A stretch of 64,000 bases of DNA from Congregibacter litoralis KT71. GTDB taxonomy: Bacteria > Pseudomonadota > Gammaproteobacteria > Pseudomonadales > Halieaceae. The stretch spans positions 1,422,975-1,486,974 of the forward strand of contig NZ_CM002299.1 in assembly GCF_000153125.2 (NCBI RefSeq), in the 5' to 3' direction. A program made the position numbers and the translations under genes. Shown here piece by piece: positions 26,513-35,366 of the stretch. Within the stretch, counting starts at the first letter, position 1. Each line of letters starts with the position of its first letter. The notes under the pieces were generated by a model. The model was not told the origin of the DNA and did not search any database. It worked only from the letters and a program-made list of their open reading frames with translations.

Positions 26513-27337
26513 ATGATGTGCCGGTGCCTAAAGGTGTCGCCTAGCGGCTATTACGACTGGGAGAGGCGTTTACCCAGTGATCGGCATGTCGACAACGAGC
26601 GGTTGCTTAGGCGTATCCGCGAGATCCACGAAGACAGTCGAGGTGCCATTGGCGCCCCGCGCATGCATGAGGACCTAAGCGATGCCGGTGAGACTGCCAG
26701 CAAGAATCGCATTGCTCGCCTTATGGCACGCGATGGCCTACAAGGCTGGCCTCGTAAGAAGAAGCGAGGTCAGCGCGGCAGACCGGGCTTACCGCCGCCA
26801 GGCGTGCGTAATCTTTTGGAGCGAGATTTCAACGCATTGGAACCGGAGACCAAGTGGGTCACCGACATTACCGAGTTCAAGACGGATGAGGGCAAGCTGT
26901 TTTTGTGCGTTGTCGTCGACCTCTTTAACAAGATCGTAGTGGGTTGGTCGATGCATCATCGTCAGGATCGCCAAATGGTTCTTAGAGCGATTGAGATGGC
27001 CTTATGGCAACGCCAAGGCGGGTGGTCTGTCATTCTGCATTCTGATCGCGGTACGCAATTTCGCAGCGGCGATTACCAGCGGTTTCTCAAGCAAAATGCA
27101 CTGGTCTGCTCAATGAGCGCCGTGGGTCATTGCGGTGACAACGCGGCTTGCGAAGGCTTCTTTGGTCTTCTGAAACGGGAGCGCACTCACCATACAAAAT
27201 ATCGGACTTTGGATATCGCTAAAGCAGATATATTTGACTACATCGAGCGATTCCATAATCCTCGCATGAGACGAAGAGTGGCAAGGCAAGACCTGAAGTT
27301 TTCAGGCGTTTTAAAACCGTCCGTGGAATCGGGGTAG
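26513..27337 (+). CDS. IS3-family OrfB transposase
   Basis: The first ATG in the OrfB frame is at 26513, but the conserved frame begins upstream ('[16 protein letters not shown]' from about 26465), so the product is made as an OrfAB fusion by -1 frameshifting. The DDE residues are Asp in '[13 protein letters not shown]', Asp in '[15 protein letters not shown]' and Glu in '[16 protein letters not shown]'. The end ('[14 protein letters not shown]') reaches the right inverted repeat. No break is visible. Confidence 0.92.
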   Translation: MMCRCLKVSPSGYYDWERRLPSDRHVDNERLLRRIREIHEDSRGAIGAPRMHEDLSDAGETASKNRIARLMARDGLQGWPRKKKRGQRGRPGLPPPGVRNLLERDFNALEPETKWVTDITEFKTDEGKLFLCVVVDLFNKIVVGWSMHHRQDRQMVLRAIEMALWQRQGGWSVILHSDRGTQFRSGDYQRFLKQNALVCSMSAVGHCGDNAACEGFFGLLKRERTHHTKYRTLDIAKADIFDYIERFHNPRMRRRVARQDLKFSGVLKPSVESG

Positions 27338-29312
27338 AACCCTCTCCAAATAGATCAGCTGTCGGCTGCAACGCACTGCTTTTTGTGCTCAGGTCTCTAA
27401 TCAATGCATCGCGAGTTGCTTGGTCACCGCTTGACATGATCAAGATATCTCTAGCGGACAGCTGAGTGCTTCTCTTCTTACGGTATGAAACCTGGTAAAA
27501 AGGCGAGAAAATTGGATTTAACACATAATCTGAATCAGTCGCACCCACCGACTTCATCTTTGTTTCTTTCTGTTGATACAAGATTGACCATTTCTCAGCT
27601 TCCCTTATAACTGGTGCTAGTTCACTGTTGCTGTCGCCGTGCGACAACGTAAAGTGGTTTGTTTCGGGTTCACTTTGTCGGTCAGAGCGGTGAAGGGCTC
27701 GAAATAGAGATCCTAGACTTTTTGCTAGATTCTGTAGCTGCGGGCCGAGTTTTCCGCAGCCGCCACTAACATCGTCAAGAATTTTTTCGCTTGCCAAACG
27801 CATAGCACTTGCCTGTGTCGTGGGACTGACAGTTATCTCCGACTGGCTCTGTCGGTTCAACTCATGTTCCTTGAAAATGCGATGAATGAGCTCAAGCGTG
27901 TGCCGAATATTGTGCCTAGACACCAGAGTAAGTGTTTTGAACCCAGAGAAAAGAATCGAGTCTCTTTGTGCATCAATGTAAATAGCGTTGACGCAACCGA
28001 ATAGATTGTTGTTTATCAAGTTGCCATTTGAAGAAAATCGAGTAGATTTGCCCTGTTTTTCATTTTTGAGCTCCTGAAGAAGTTGGTCTGGGTTTTCGCT
28101 GTCTCTGTTCAACAGGGCCCATGTGATAACGGAGGGCCCAGGTAGATCCTCGAAGATGAAGCAATCGGATGTTAGTTCTGACCCGCGCTTTTTAAGCGCT
28201 TTGTCAATACGAATCTCGAGTCTTTTTCGCAGTGGTTCGTCCCTCAGAATCTCTGTAGCTGCCTGTACAGCTGGAACCCTAGGTAGTAGCTGCTCAGCCA
28301 CGTGTATCACCTGTCTCCGATAGTTACTATCCCCGTACCTTTCTTCTACCCTGGTTACATCACGTAACGCGGATGGATCTATAGGCATGTTGGGGAAAGT
28401 GGACTCTAGCTTCTCGGACAGACGGAAAAAAAGAAGCTCCGCGGCAAAAAGCTCAAATTTCTGATCATCAAGTTCTAGCTCTAGATCAATTATCCGGTAG
28501 TCTGAAATTTGTTGGATTGACTCGGGTCCAATTGTTTCAGTCGTGTGCAACCCATTCCGCTTCATGGCTATGTTAAACAGTAATGGTTTCTTGCTGTGCT
28601 TTAACAGGCCGTTAATCAATTCCTGTTGTTCAGTCCGAGTGTTCTCATACTCATCAATGAAAACCGCATAACTTGCCTGTGAAAGATAGGGAAGGTTCGC
28701 TTTGACACACTCTATGAGAGTAGCAAGAAATCCTGGAAAAGGCAGGAATACAGGCTTGGAGACTGATTCAAGATTGTTGACCCATGCTGAGAGCCTTCGG
28801 CTGCGAGATCGCAAGTCTTTCCTGAGTGAGTCAATGTCACGGCTCAAACTTGGATCGTAGTCTCTGACTTCATCGAAATCCAAAGCGTCTAGGTTTCCAT
28901 AGTGTCGCTTGCGTTCATCATTGCAGTTCAAATTCAAAATGCTATCTAGGAACTCCACTCCAAGATCGCACGCCAGAACGTGCTCAAATGCACTGCGCCA
29001 AACGTTGTCTTCTTGTCCGCAGCCCACAAATCCGTTCAAAAAGTTGGTGTCGGCCCGCCAGTAAAGACCAATGTGACTTAAAGCATCATCAGGGAGTGAA
29101 CCTCGACTCGCAGAAAATTGAGATGCATGACAAAAATATCTTAGTATTGTTGTTTTTCCGCATCCGCGCCCACCAACAACTGCCAGAGACTTACTCTGGT
29201 TTTTGATGTCCAGGCCATCAAAATATGGTGGAACTATGAATTCAGCCCAGTTATCGTCGTTGCTCTCCTCACTTCGATTCTTTGAGAAGAGCTCATGGAG
29301 ATCTGTACTCAT
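27219..29312 (-). CDS. AAA+/ORC-like ATPase of a PRTase-associated conflict operon (3' end altered by IS3)
   Basis: The present frame encodes 697 residues, of which the last 40 come from the IS3 element. Before insertion the gene would have ended 'TADLFGDD' with TAA just inside the target site. Walker A is '[16 protein letters not shown]' (about residue 47) and Walker B '[15 protein letters not shown]' (about residue 225). '[13 protein letters not shown]' follows in the sensor-1 position, so the core resembles STAND/ORC-type AAA+ ATPases. The last 350 residues are of unknown type. The gene starts 2 bases after the PRTase stop, with GGAG 6 bases before its ATG, so the two are co-translated. 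I infer a nucleotide-dependent switch in a defence or conflict system. The extra tail may or may not abolish function. Confidence 0.8.
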   Translation of the reverse strand: MSTDLHELFSKNRSEESNDDNWAEFIVPPYFDGLDIKNQSKSLAVVGGRGCGKTTILRYFCHASQFSASRGSLPDDALSHIGLYWRADTNFLNGFVGCGQEDNVWRSAFEHVLACDLGVEFLDSILNLNCNDERKRHYGNLDALDFDEVRDYDPSLSRDIDSLRKDLRSRSRRLSAWVNNLESVSKPVFLPFPGFLATLIECVKANLPYLSQASYAVFIDEYENTRTEQQELINGLLKHSKKPLLFNIAMKRNGLHTTETIGPESIQQISDYRIIDLELELDDQKFELFAAELLFFRLSEKLESTFPNMPIDPSALRDVTRVEERYGDSNYRRQVIHVAEQLLPRVPAVQAATEILRDEPLRKRLEIRIDKALKKRGSELTSDCFIFEDLPGPSVITWALLNRDSENPDQLLQELKNEKQGKSTRFSSNGNLINNNLFGCVNAIYIDAQRDSILFSGFKTLTLVSRHNIRHTLELIHRIFKEHELNRQSQSEITVSPTTQASAMRLASEKILDDVSGGCGKLGPQLQNLAKSLGSLFRALHRSDRQSEPETNHFTLSHGDSNSELAPVIREAEKWSILYQQKETKMKSVGATDSDYVLNPIFSPFYQVSYRKKRSTQLSARDILIMSSGDQATRDALIRDLSTKSSALQPTADLFGEGSTPIPRTVLKRLKTSGLALPLFVSCEDYGIARCSQIYLL

Positions 29313-29314
29313 GT

Positions 29315-30214
29315 TTATCTCCGTAGTAGAGGTTTCCAGTTATCCGATTGAAACCAAAGTATTGGTAGCGAGTTGTTAGGGGTAGAATGGTAGAAACCAA
29401 ATGTTAGTTCTAACTCTCCGAACCCGAGCGCGTTCTTACCCTTCCTCGGGCCAATGCTATTTTTTGCACAGAAATCTAAGTACCAATTTTTTGCTTGCGT
29501 AGCATCGATGGATCCACGAGTCTTCTCGTCCCAATACTGGCTTTGGAAGAACCTGTGACTATCGTCTAGAAGTTCAGCTGGTGTGATCGACAAATTCGCG
29601 AATTGCTTTTTCAGGTATTCGATACCGGTGGAGCAGGCAACAATCGGCACATAGTGCAAGTCAATGCCTGAGGAGAGAAGTTTTTCTAGCTGCCACCGTT
29701 TGTAGAATTTTTCAAACTGCGATCCTGTTCCAAGGAAATCATCGACGAAAATGATGGTTTCAGTCGCGGACTCTCTTAGATGTTGCTCCACCTGCCACGG
29801 CCAGCACATCCAGCCTTGCTCGACCCTCAGTGTGCGCGCGAGTTGTCTTAATATGTATGGTCCGGATTTCGTTGGTGGATCATGATCACGTATCACTGGC
29901 ACTAACCTTATTTTCGGATCGTCGCGCAGACGGAGGTTACTCACTAGTGTTCCATCCCATTGTTTGCCCGTAACTGCCCCATTGAGATTGCCGCGAAACA
30001 CCGCGCGTAGCGCGGAGTCAACCTGCCGTCGAGATCTGAAGATGAGGCGCTCTAAGAGGCAGGCGGCGAAGTACTTTTCTTCGTCTCCGATGAACTGCTG
30101 CCACCAAGCATCTAGGCGGATTGATTCAATGCCAAGAAACCCTTGATCGATCATTGAATTCGCGGTTCTCAGCGTGCTTGCGGTAAAGTAAGACGCATTT
30201 TCAGGTACATTCAT
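29315..30214 (-). CDS. Phosphoribosyltransferase-like protein, first gene of the operon
   Basis: A 299-residue protein with a PRPP-binding-type loop, 'TIIFVDDFLGTGSQFEKF' (about residue 150), the hallmark of type I phosphoribosyltransferases. The N-terminal 'WWQQFIGDEEKYFAACLLERLIF' region is helical and unlike metabolic PRTases. The context (AAA ATPase 2 bases downstream, then an unknown gene, in a mobile island) fits PRTase-like proteins found in bacterial conflict operons rather than nucleotide salvage. Substrate is unknown: it could make or consume a nucleotide signal. The ATG at 30212-30214 has GAGGAGA just upstream. No stop or frameshift is seen. Confidence 0.8.
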   Translation of the reverse strand: MNVPENASYFTASTLRTANSMIDQGFLGIESIRLDAWWQQFIGDEEKYFAACLLERLIFRSRRQVDSALRAVFRGNLNGAVTGKQWDGTLVSNLRLRDDPKIRLVPVIRDHDPPTKSGPYILRQLARTLRVEQGWMCWPWQVEQHLRESATETIIFVDDFLGTGSQFEKFYKRWQLEKLLSSGIDLHYVPIVACSTGIEYLKKQFANLSITPAELLDDSHRFFQSQYWDEKTRGSIDATQAKNWYLDFCAKNSIGPRKGKNALGFGELELTFGFYHSTPNNSLPILWFQSDNWKPLLRR

Positions 30215-30466
30215 TCTGTCTCCTCGCGAGGGTAAAGCATCGCTATGATTTCAGTTGCACTGCCTACTGTTGGCTCTCACTGCAGAACAATTGATTCCGG
30301 CGAGTAACCCCTCCATCCCGATGACAAATTCTCGTGCTTTCTATAGCGATACTAGTGCCTAAAACTCTGTCTGGAAATTATTCACAACGATGGTCGTCAA
30401 CACTCCAGATCGTTGTAGCGTCAATAAGTGACAAAGCATGATGTGAGACGGTACATTAGGTCAGCC

Positions 30467-31348
30467 TCAGCGGGGGATTGAATCGATTGCGCTTTGAACT
30501 TCATCTCTTTTGAGGTCTCTCGAATTTAGTTCCATACACTTTGAAAAATCCTCCATAGCATCATCCGATTGCGAGTCGTTATACGCGGCGTGGAAGTTTC
30601 CGCAGTTGTCACTCTTACACTCAAAGCCAGCCAGAAAGTCTAGAATCTTTGCAAACTCCGTATCACTTGACGAGTCTTGTCTCAGCACATCGTAGAGATT
30701 AGTAACGTATCCTAAGTATTTTTTTCGAGCTAGTGGCCGGCGAATGGCGTCAGGGTTTCTGTGTAACAAGGACGGGATCGCATGACCTATCCATGGTCCG
30801 TAGGCGTTCTCCGTGATCGATCCGTACGCGTTCGCTGTGTGAGCGTACGCGTCACCCAGCGCATGAATCAGAAGTCCGCTCAGCCAATCCTGTTTAGGAT
30901 TTTTGATCGAAGTTGAAAGTGCTTTGCTTATGGCGTCGCGTCTTTCAGCGACAGCCGTATTGTCCCCACCATGTAATGAGTGCAGTACGCCAGTCACATC
31001 ATTCCGCCACCTCCAGTGCCAAGGTATCAGCAAGTACTTAATCGCGACAGGAGTGGCTTCGTAATCTGCGTTTTCGTCGGGATACTGGGAGTAGTACGCT
31101 AGCGCTAGTTGTCTGGACACGTCGTAATTTGTTAAGTCAGCTATCAATAGTGTGGTGTAAATATGGCCGTCAAGATTCCATCTTATTCCGTATTCACCTC
31201 TGCTATATGCAATGGATGATGTAGATACCTGCACATTGCTTGCTGAGCAGTATTCGGATGCTTCGAATGGTTCCATCGTTGAGGCCTCCGCAGAGGTGGA
31301 CGCACTAACCACCAGCGCGCTTGCAATTAGCCATAATTTCGAGCGCAT
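30467..31348 (-). CDS. Exported protein with a zinc phospholipase C-like helical pattern
   Basis: The start is placed at 31348, where a signal peptide begins (MRSKLWLIASALVVSAST and then AEAS); an in-frame ATG 10 codons upstream is possible. The mature part of about 270 residues contains 'DGHIYTTLLIA', 'YYSQYPDEN' and 'LLIHALGDAYAHT'. The spacing of His and Asp recalls the zinc-binding helices of phospholipase C/S1-nuclease-type proteins and of several unnamed bacterial families. I infer a secreted metal-dependent hydrolase, with low certainty. The C-terminal part has a Cys pair ('FECKSDNCGNFH'). It is a single gene, about 250 bases upstream of the PRTase start region and on the same strand. 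Confidence 0.55.
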   Translation of the reverse strand: MRSKLWLIASALVVSASTSAEASTMEPFEASEYCSASNVQVSTSSIAYSRGEYGIRWNLDGHIYTTLLIADLTNYDVSRQLALAYYSQYPDENADYEATPVAIKYLLIPWHWRWRNDVTGVLHSLHGGDNTAVAERRDAISKALSTSIKNPKQDWLSGLLIHALGDAYAHTANAYGSITENAYGPWIGHAIPSLLHRNPDAIRRPLARKKYLGYVTNLYDVLRQDSSSDTEFAKILDFLAGFECKSDNCGNFHAAYNDSQSDDAMEDFSKCMELNSRDLKRDEVQSAIDSIPR

Positions 31349-31726
31349 AGTCTCGACCTGCGGTTTCAAGTTCTGCAAACAAAGGTATCACATAGTTACG
31401 CCAACGCTTGGCGACGGTCTGACACAACTTTTACGCGGGGATTTGGTTGCAAGGCTGGCCTCTAATGATGAGTGGCTGGCATGTTTTCCTAAAGTTGGTC
31501 TCTGATTAGAATCTCTCAGGCGAGGGAGAGGCATAGTTACTACCTACTTGGGGAATCAAGCCTTTGTCTGCGGAACTAGTCGCTGACAATTGCCTCCTGG
31601 CCAACATCTGCGCTGCGAACAGCCACTTCAAGTAAACTCAATAATCATTGGTTGCGCACAAGGTCAGAGCTTTGAATGCCAATCACGTAGCCGCATAAAC
31701 TAAACGGCTGCAGACGTGAGTTCAAT
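31349..31726. other. Intergenic region without a recognised gene
   Basis: These 378 bases separate the exported-protein gene from the XRE regulator. Both neighbours are on the minus strand. I see no RNA gene, no long inverted repeat and no terminator with a T run. The left part presumably holds the promoter of the exported protein. Confidence 0.5.
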
Positions 31727-31984
31727 CTAGGGGGGCAACGCTTTCCGGTTTACTAGGTCAGCGAGTACTTGGTCTAGTAATTCGGAAGGTGACAGACTTA
31801 ATTCCTTACTCACGACAAAAAGCGTAACCAAGCTAGGTTGCCGCAGCCCACGCTCAAGCATCGAAACAAACGTTCGATCAATGCCGCACTGAAGAGCGAG
31901 ACGCTCCTGCGATAGTCCCGCTTTGAGTCGTTCTTCTCGCAAGACCTCTCCGAATGCCTTTTTGATTTGCTCAGGTTCAACCAT
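31727..31984 (-). CDS. Small XRE-family regulator resembling restriction-modification controller (C) proteins
   Basis: An 85-residue protein that is almost only a helix-turn-helix: 'AFGEVLREERLKAGLSQERLALQCGIDRTFVSMLERGLRQPSLVTL'. Size and the 'DRTFVSMLERG' recognition region resemble C proteins that time expression of restriction-modification genes. A palindrome GACTATAGTC lies 39 bases before its start, and a possible -10 (TATCTG) ends about 5 bases before the ATG, so a leaderless transcript is possible, as is common for C genes. No restriction or modification gene is adjacent, so it may be an orphan regulator or control the divergent membrane-protein pair. Confidence 0.75.
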   Translation of the reverse strand: MVEPEQIKKAFGEVLREERLKAGLSQERLALQCGIDRTFVSMLERGLRQPSLVTLFVVSKELSLSPSELLDQVLADLVNRKALPP

Positions 31985-32009
31985 GGACCAGATAGTTGGA
32001 CTTGAGAGA

Positions 32010-32040
32010 CATATGGTCTACGGACTATAGTCTTCATATG
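32010..32040. promoter_or_regulatory. Palindromic operator between the XRE regulator and a divergent operon
   Basis: The 10-bp perfect palindrome GACTATAGTC (32023-32032) lies between two CATATG palindromes (32010-32015 and 32035-32040). The GACT...AGTC form matches the general C-box type bound by controller proteins. It lies where one dimer pair could act on both the regulator gene and the rightward pair starting at 32072. Confidence 0.55.
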
Positions 32041-32071
32041 ATTTTAGTTCTTTCAGCCCCAACCCTCGCTA

Positions 32072-32545
32072 GTGACTGACTCCGGTACGCAAATTCTGCA
32101 GCGGATCCTTGGGTTTACCACTGTATTCCTTGGTTTTTGCTCTTATCTCATCTGGCGCCCTACGAATTTGATTATGTTCAGGTGGATCGACTCAGCGGGG
32201 TTGCAAGACGTTTATGTGGCTCCTCGTTTCGTGATTCAGCAGATTGTGCGTGATCCACCATCATGGGTGGTCTACTCGGCCCCTAATGGTCTGTGGGTGG
32301 CAGGGTCCTCGGTGTTGCTAATGGCCGCAGCACCATCATCTATCGCGGTCCATCGAATGGGACTGTTCGCAATTCCAGTGTGCGCCTTAGGTCTTGAGAT
32401 AGGACAGGTATCTACCTGGATCCCCGGCACCTTTGATGGGCTTGACTTGCTAGCTATAGCAAGCGGTAGTGCTGTTGTGTGGATGTATTTCTTTTACTGC
32501 GTGAGTCATCACTCGACGGATCGGAGGCACACTCTGAATGGCTAA
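32072..32545 (+). CDS. VanZ-like small membrane protein
   Basis: A 157-residue protein starting at GTG 32072, with four hydrophobic segments at about residues 10-30, 60-85, 92-112 and 122-145. The segment 'GLEIGQVSTWIPGTFDGLDLLAIASGSAV' has the E.GQ...D..D..A...G pattern of VanZ-like proteins, which bind or exclude lipophilic molecules at the inner membrane; the exact role is unknown. Its end overlaps the next gene by 8 bases, so the two are translated together. It is divergent from the XRE regulator and may be under its control. Confidence 0.55.
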   Translation: MTDSGTQILQRILGFTTVFLGFCSYLIWRPTNLIMFRWIDSAGLQDVYVAPRFVIQQIVRDPPSWVVYSAPNGLWVAGSSVLLMAAAPSSIAVHRMGLFAIPVCALGLEIGQVSTWIPGTFDGLDLLAIASGSAVVWMYFFYCVSHHSTDRRHTLNG

Positions 32546-33404
32546 GCCATCATTAAAGGTTATCAAAGTGCATGGCGCGGAAAAGATGCATGGCGGTGAC
32601 GTGATTCAAGTAGGAGACCTGTTGTTTGAGTATGCGGGCGTGTCGCTTTTGGGCGTGGATTGTGCAGAAAAGCTCGTGATTGCGGCACAAGCCGACGATG
32701 TGACTGATTTGGTTGATGTGCGCGTCATGAGACTGGGGGCGGTGATCGATCTCTTGATGCCCGGGCGTGGTTTACGTTTCACAGTGCAAAGTCAACTTGC
32801 TAAGGATGGTGGGCAAAAGCTTGAGATTCTGATTATTCAGCCGCAGGCCTCTGACGTCTCTGCGATCGGTTCTGATGTGTTACCTGCTTTCAAAGCCAGT
32901 GATTCACCCGGTAAGTCCCTAGACGAGCGGAGTCAGCGCATCCTCAGTCAAATGACAGCCAAACGGCGTACCGAGGAGGCAACATTAGAAGAGACCCTGA
33001 AACGCGCAACTGATCAGAACGGCAAGGATAAGGTAACGAAATCCAAAGCCAAAGATTGGAAAGAGCTGTCAGGCAAAGAAAAGGCTAGCACCCTAGGAAC
33101 ACTGGCGTTCATCGTGGTGTCGGCTTATGCAACGATGCCTGATTCAGGTAATGACAGTCCTCATAGCGGTTCTATGGCATTCACCCTTTGCGAGAGGGCT
33201 ATGAAAGCCTCGCTAAGGACGCCTGCCACAGCAGACTTTGCCAGTATGTCAGCCTCAAATGTTCAACACGCCGGAAACGGCGTGTATCGGGTGCTTAGTC
33301 ATGTAGATGCTCAGAATGGGTTTGGGGCACAGATTCGTACCCAGTACATCTGCAGTATTGAATATCGTAATGGAGACTGGAACATAGTGAGCCTCGACTT
33401 TTAG
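32538..33404 (+). CDS. Single-pass membrane protein of unknown function
   Basis: A 288-residue protein. Residues 1-110 form a strand-rich domain ('VIQVGDLLFEYAGVSLLGVD', 'VMRLGAVIDLLMPGRGLRF'). A charged, helical linker follows at about residues 130-185 ('KRRTEEATLEETLKRATDQN'). One transmembrane segment ('STLGTLAFIVVSAYATM') is followed by a compact C-terminal domain with two Cys ('FTLCERAMKASLRTPATADF' and 'YICSIEYRNGDWNIVSLDF'). That end resembles a small domain seen in other bacterial and phage membrane proteins, but I cannot name it. It overlaps the VanZ-like gene and ends 22 bases before the convergent terminase gene. Confidence 0.6.
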   Translation: MAKPSLKVIKVHGAEKMHGGDVIQVGDLLFEYAGVSLLGVDCAEKLVIAAQADDVTDLVDVRVMRLGAVIDLLMPGRGLRFTVQSQLAKDGGQKLEILIIQPQASDVSAIGSDVLPAFKASDSPGKSLDERSQRILSQMTAKRRTEEATLEETLKRATDQNGKDKVTKSKAKDWKELSGKEKASTLGTLAFIVVSAYATMPDSGNDSPHSGSMAFTLCERAMKASLRTPATADFASMSASNVQHAGNGVYRVLSHVDAQNGFGAQIRTQYICSIEYRNGDWNIVSLDF

Positions 33405-33426
33405 TGCCCGTGCGAGGAATAGCCTC

Positions 33427-34971
33427 TCAGAGCCGGAAATTATCGATATCAATGCCACGCAGGCTGATGGAACGATGCCTCGTGCCGCAACCAATAAAGC
33501 GGCTACCTGAGCTGGCATTACCGACCTTTTGCGGCGGTTCGCCTACGGGGCCGTCGGGTCTACCGAGTCCCGGTTTTCCGCCTGGATAATCGGGTCCGTG
33601 CTTGCGTGCCCAGTACAGGAACTGGGACAGGCTATCGACCTGGTCGTCATGGCGTGCCTCGGGAAACTTAACGATTTCTGCACGAAATGCTTCTAGCCAC
33701 GGGGCACTGATCGGTACAAACACTCTGCCAGCCGCGACGACCGGACTTTCGGCTTCCATGCGTTCAGCCTTCGAGCCGCGAGGTTCTCCGGTGGTTACGG
33801 TGAGCTTGGTGTGTATGAAGAGCGTCTCGATGAGTGCACGGCTGCCATTATTCATTTCGATAATGACAAGGTCCGCTTCGTGCTCAATCGCGTGGCGATG
33901 CACAATGGCCGGTAGGTCACTGCTGGAGCGTCGGTGGCGCCAGACATGAATAAGGTAGTAGTTACCCAGTGCATCGCAGAACCAGGTCGTGCAGACGGTA
34001 TAGCTGCTGCTGTCGGAGATCACCATCGCCGTGTCCCAGCTTTGCACGATAAACCCGCCTTTACCGTTGTTGGGTAGCTCCTCATAGGGTCGAAACCAAT
34101 CCCATTCGACGATGCCGCCGCCGGCGGGAACGGGTTGCTGCTGATACTGCGCACCGAAGTTGCGCGGGCCAATTTCCTCCTTAATTTGCAGCAGCGTTTT
34201 GAGCGGCTCGCGCGCCTCGTGCAGCGCCTCACCTTTCCTACGGTGATAGAATCGACCAGGTCCAATCTCAACGTCCTCGTCGTGCTCGGCGATCGCCGGC
34301 AGGTTCAGCACGTCCCAACCCTCTAGACGGGTCAGTTGACCTACGGGATCGTCCTCATGCAGGCGTTGCATCACGATCACGATCTGGCCATTAACCTTGT
34401 CGTTGAGGCGAGAGAATAGGGTGGACCTAAGGTACTCAATGGCATTATCGAGCGTCGTCGCTGTGGGTATCTCACTCGCCTTCATGAGGTCATCAACGAT
34501 GATTAGGTCGGCCCCCATCCCTGTGACCGAACCTCCCTCTGAGGTCGCGTAGCGAGACCCCCCCGCGGTTGTGGAGAAGTTGCTCATTGCATTCTTGCCA
34601 TTGCCGATTTTCGTCTCAGGAAAAGCTTTGCGGTAAAAAGGTGCTTCCATGACGCGTTTGCAATCCATGGCGAGCTTTTCGGCAAGTACCTGCCCATAGC
34701 TGGCCGTGATAATGCGCTTTGTCGGATCACGGCCGAGCACATAGGCGGGTAAAGCGATGCTGGCGGCCAATGACTTCCCATAGCGCGGTGGCAGGGTGAT
34801 GATCAGGCGATTGGTCTTTCCCTGCACAACGCCGTTGAGTGCATGCGTGATTGCCTGCATGTGCCAGTTGTCTTGATACTTGTCGCCGGGATGCAACTCG
34901 GCAAAACCACGTTGAAAGAATAAATCGAAATTGGTTCTTAAAATGGCATTGATTTCGGATTGATGTCCCAT
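33427..34971 (-). CDS. Phage terminase large subunit
   Basis: A 514-residue TerL. The ATPase half has Walker A 'IITLPPRYGKSLAASIAL' (about residue 60), Walker B 'GADLIIVDDLMKAS' and the following coupling region 'GQIVIVMQRLHEDDPVG'. The nuclease half has the first acidic residue in 'IVQSWDTAM', a second in 'LVIIEMNNGS' and the third in 'EARHDDQVDSLSQFLYWA'. It cuts and packages phage DNA into a procapsid. The ATG overlaps the stop of the DUF5681 gene (TAATG), so they are translationally coupled. No portal, capsid or tail gene lies downstream; the next genes are unrelated membrane proteins. Confidence 0.93.
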   Translation of the reverse strand: MGHQSEINAILRTNFDLFFQRGFAELHPGDKYQDNWHMQAITHALNGVVQGKTNRLIITLPPRYGKSLAASIALPAYVLGRDPTKRIITASYGQVLAEKLAMDCKRVMEAPFYRKAFPETKIGNGKNAMSNFSTTAGGSRYATSEGGSVTGMGADLIIVDDLMKASEIPTATTLDNAIEYLRSTLFSRLNDKVNGQIVIVMQRLHEDDPVGQLTRLEGWDVLNLPAIAEHDEDVEIGPGRFYHRRKGEALHEAREPLKTLLQIKEEIGPRNFGAQYQQQPVPAGGGIVEWDWFRPYEELPNNGKGGFIVQSWDTAMVISDSSSYTVCTTWFCDALGNYYLIHVWRHRRSSSDLPAIVHRHAIEHEADLVIIEMNNGSRALIETLFIHTKLTVTTGEPRGSKAERMEAESPVVAAGRVFVPISAPWLEAFRAEIVKFPEARHDDQVDSLSQFLYWARKHGPDYPGGKPGLGRPDGPVGEPPQKVGNASSGSRFIGCGTRHRSISLRGIDIDNFRL

Positions 34972-35366
34972 TATTCGTTCTCCTGTGAGTCGATGGTGTC
35001 GTTGATAACTTTCTGCTTGAATGCGTCCAGAATGGCGATATCGTCGGGCGTGAGCTTCTCAACTGCGTCGTTCGCGATCCGTGAGTTTTCCAACCCCAAC
35101 GTAAGGTTGATGAGAACGCCTGCCGCCCGGGTGTCACCTTTCATGGCCTTAACAAAGAGCGTCTTGATCATTGCGCGTTGCTTGGTGATCTCTTGGCTTA
35201 TTCCCCCCTCAGTGATGATGATTTTCTGATTCAACTCCTCCTCGAGGTCCGTGTTGAGGTTCTTAATGCCCTTAGGGCGTCCCTTCGGGTTGCCTGATTG
35301 GCCCTTTTTGAACTGTGTATGTTTGGGGGGCTTTCCGAACCCCACCTCGTAGTCTTTGTCACTCAT
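34971..35366 (-). CDS. DUF5681-domain protein (terminase small-subunit-like position)
   Basis: 131 residues from the ATG at 35364-35366, preceded by GGAGG. The N-terminus 'FKKGQSGNPKGRPKGIKN' is the DUF5681 signature, a basic start found in proteins encoded just before large terminases. The rest is helical and acidic ('LTPDDIAILDAFKQKVIND'). By position it would be a DNA-recognition partner of TerL. Both ends overlap the neighbouring genes (ATGA with the methyltransferase, TAATG with terL), giving a tightly coupled three-gene unit. Confidence 0.85.
   Translation of the reverse strand: MSDKDYEVGFGKPPKHTQFKKGQSGNPKGRPKGIKNLNTDLEEELNQKIIITEGGISQEITKQRAMIKTLFVKAMKGDTRAAGVLINLTLGLENSRIANDAVEKLTPDDIAILDAFKQKVINDTIDSQENE

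Larger units (their letters stand above)
26119..27342. mobile_element. IS3-family insertion sequence inside the PRTase-ATPase operon
   Basis: A 1224-bp element with inverted ends (GGGTTCTACCCCGATT...ACGGAC on both sides). A 3-bp target duplication TCT flanks it at 26116-26118 and 27343-27345. It encodes OrfA and OrfB in overlapping -1 frames and looks intact. Precise removal rebuilds a sensible junction between two genes, so the insertion is recent enough to read without guesswork. Confidence 0.93.
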
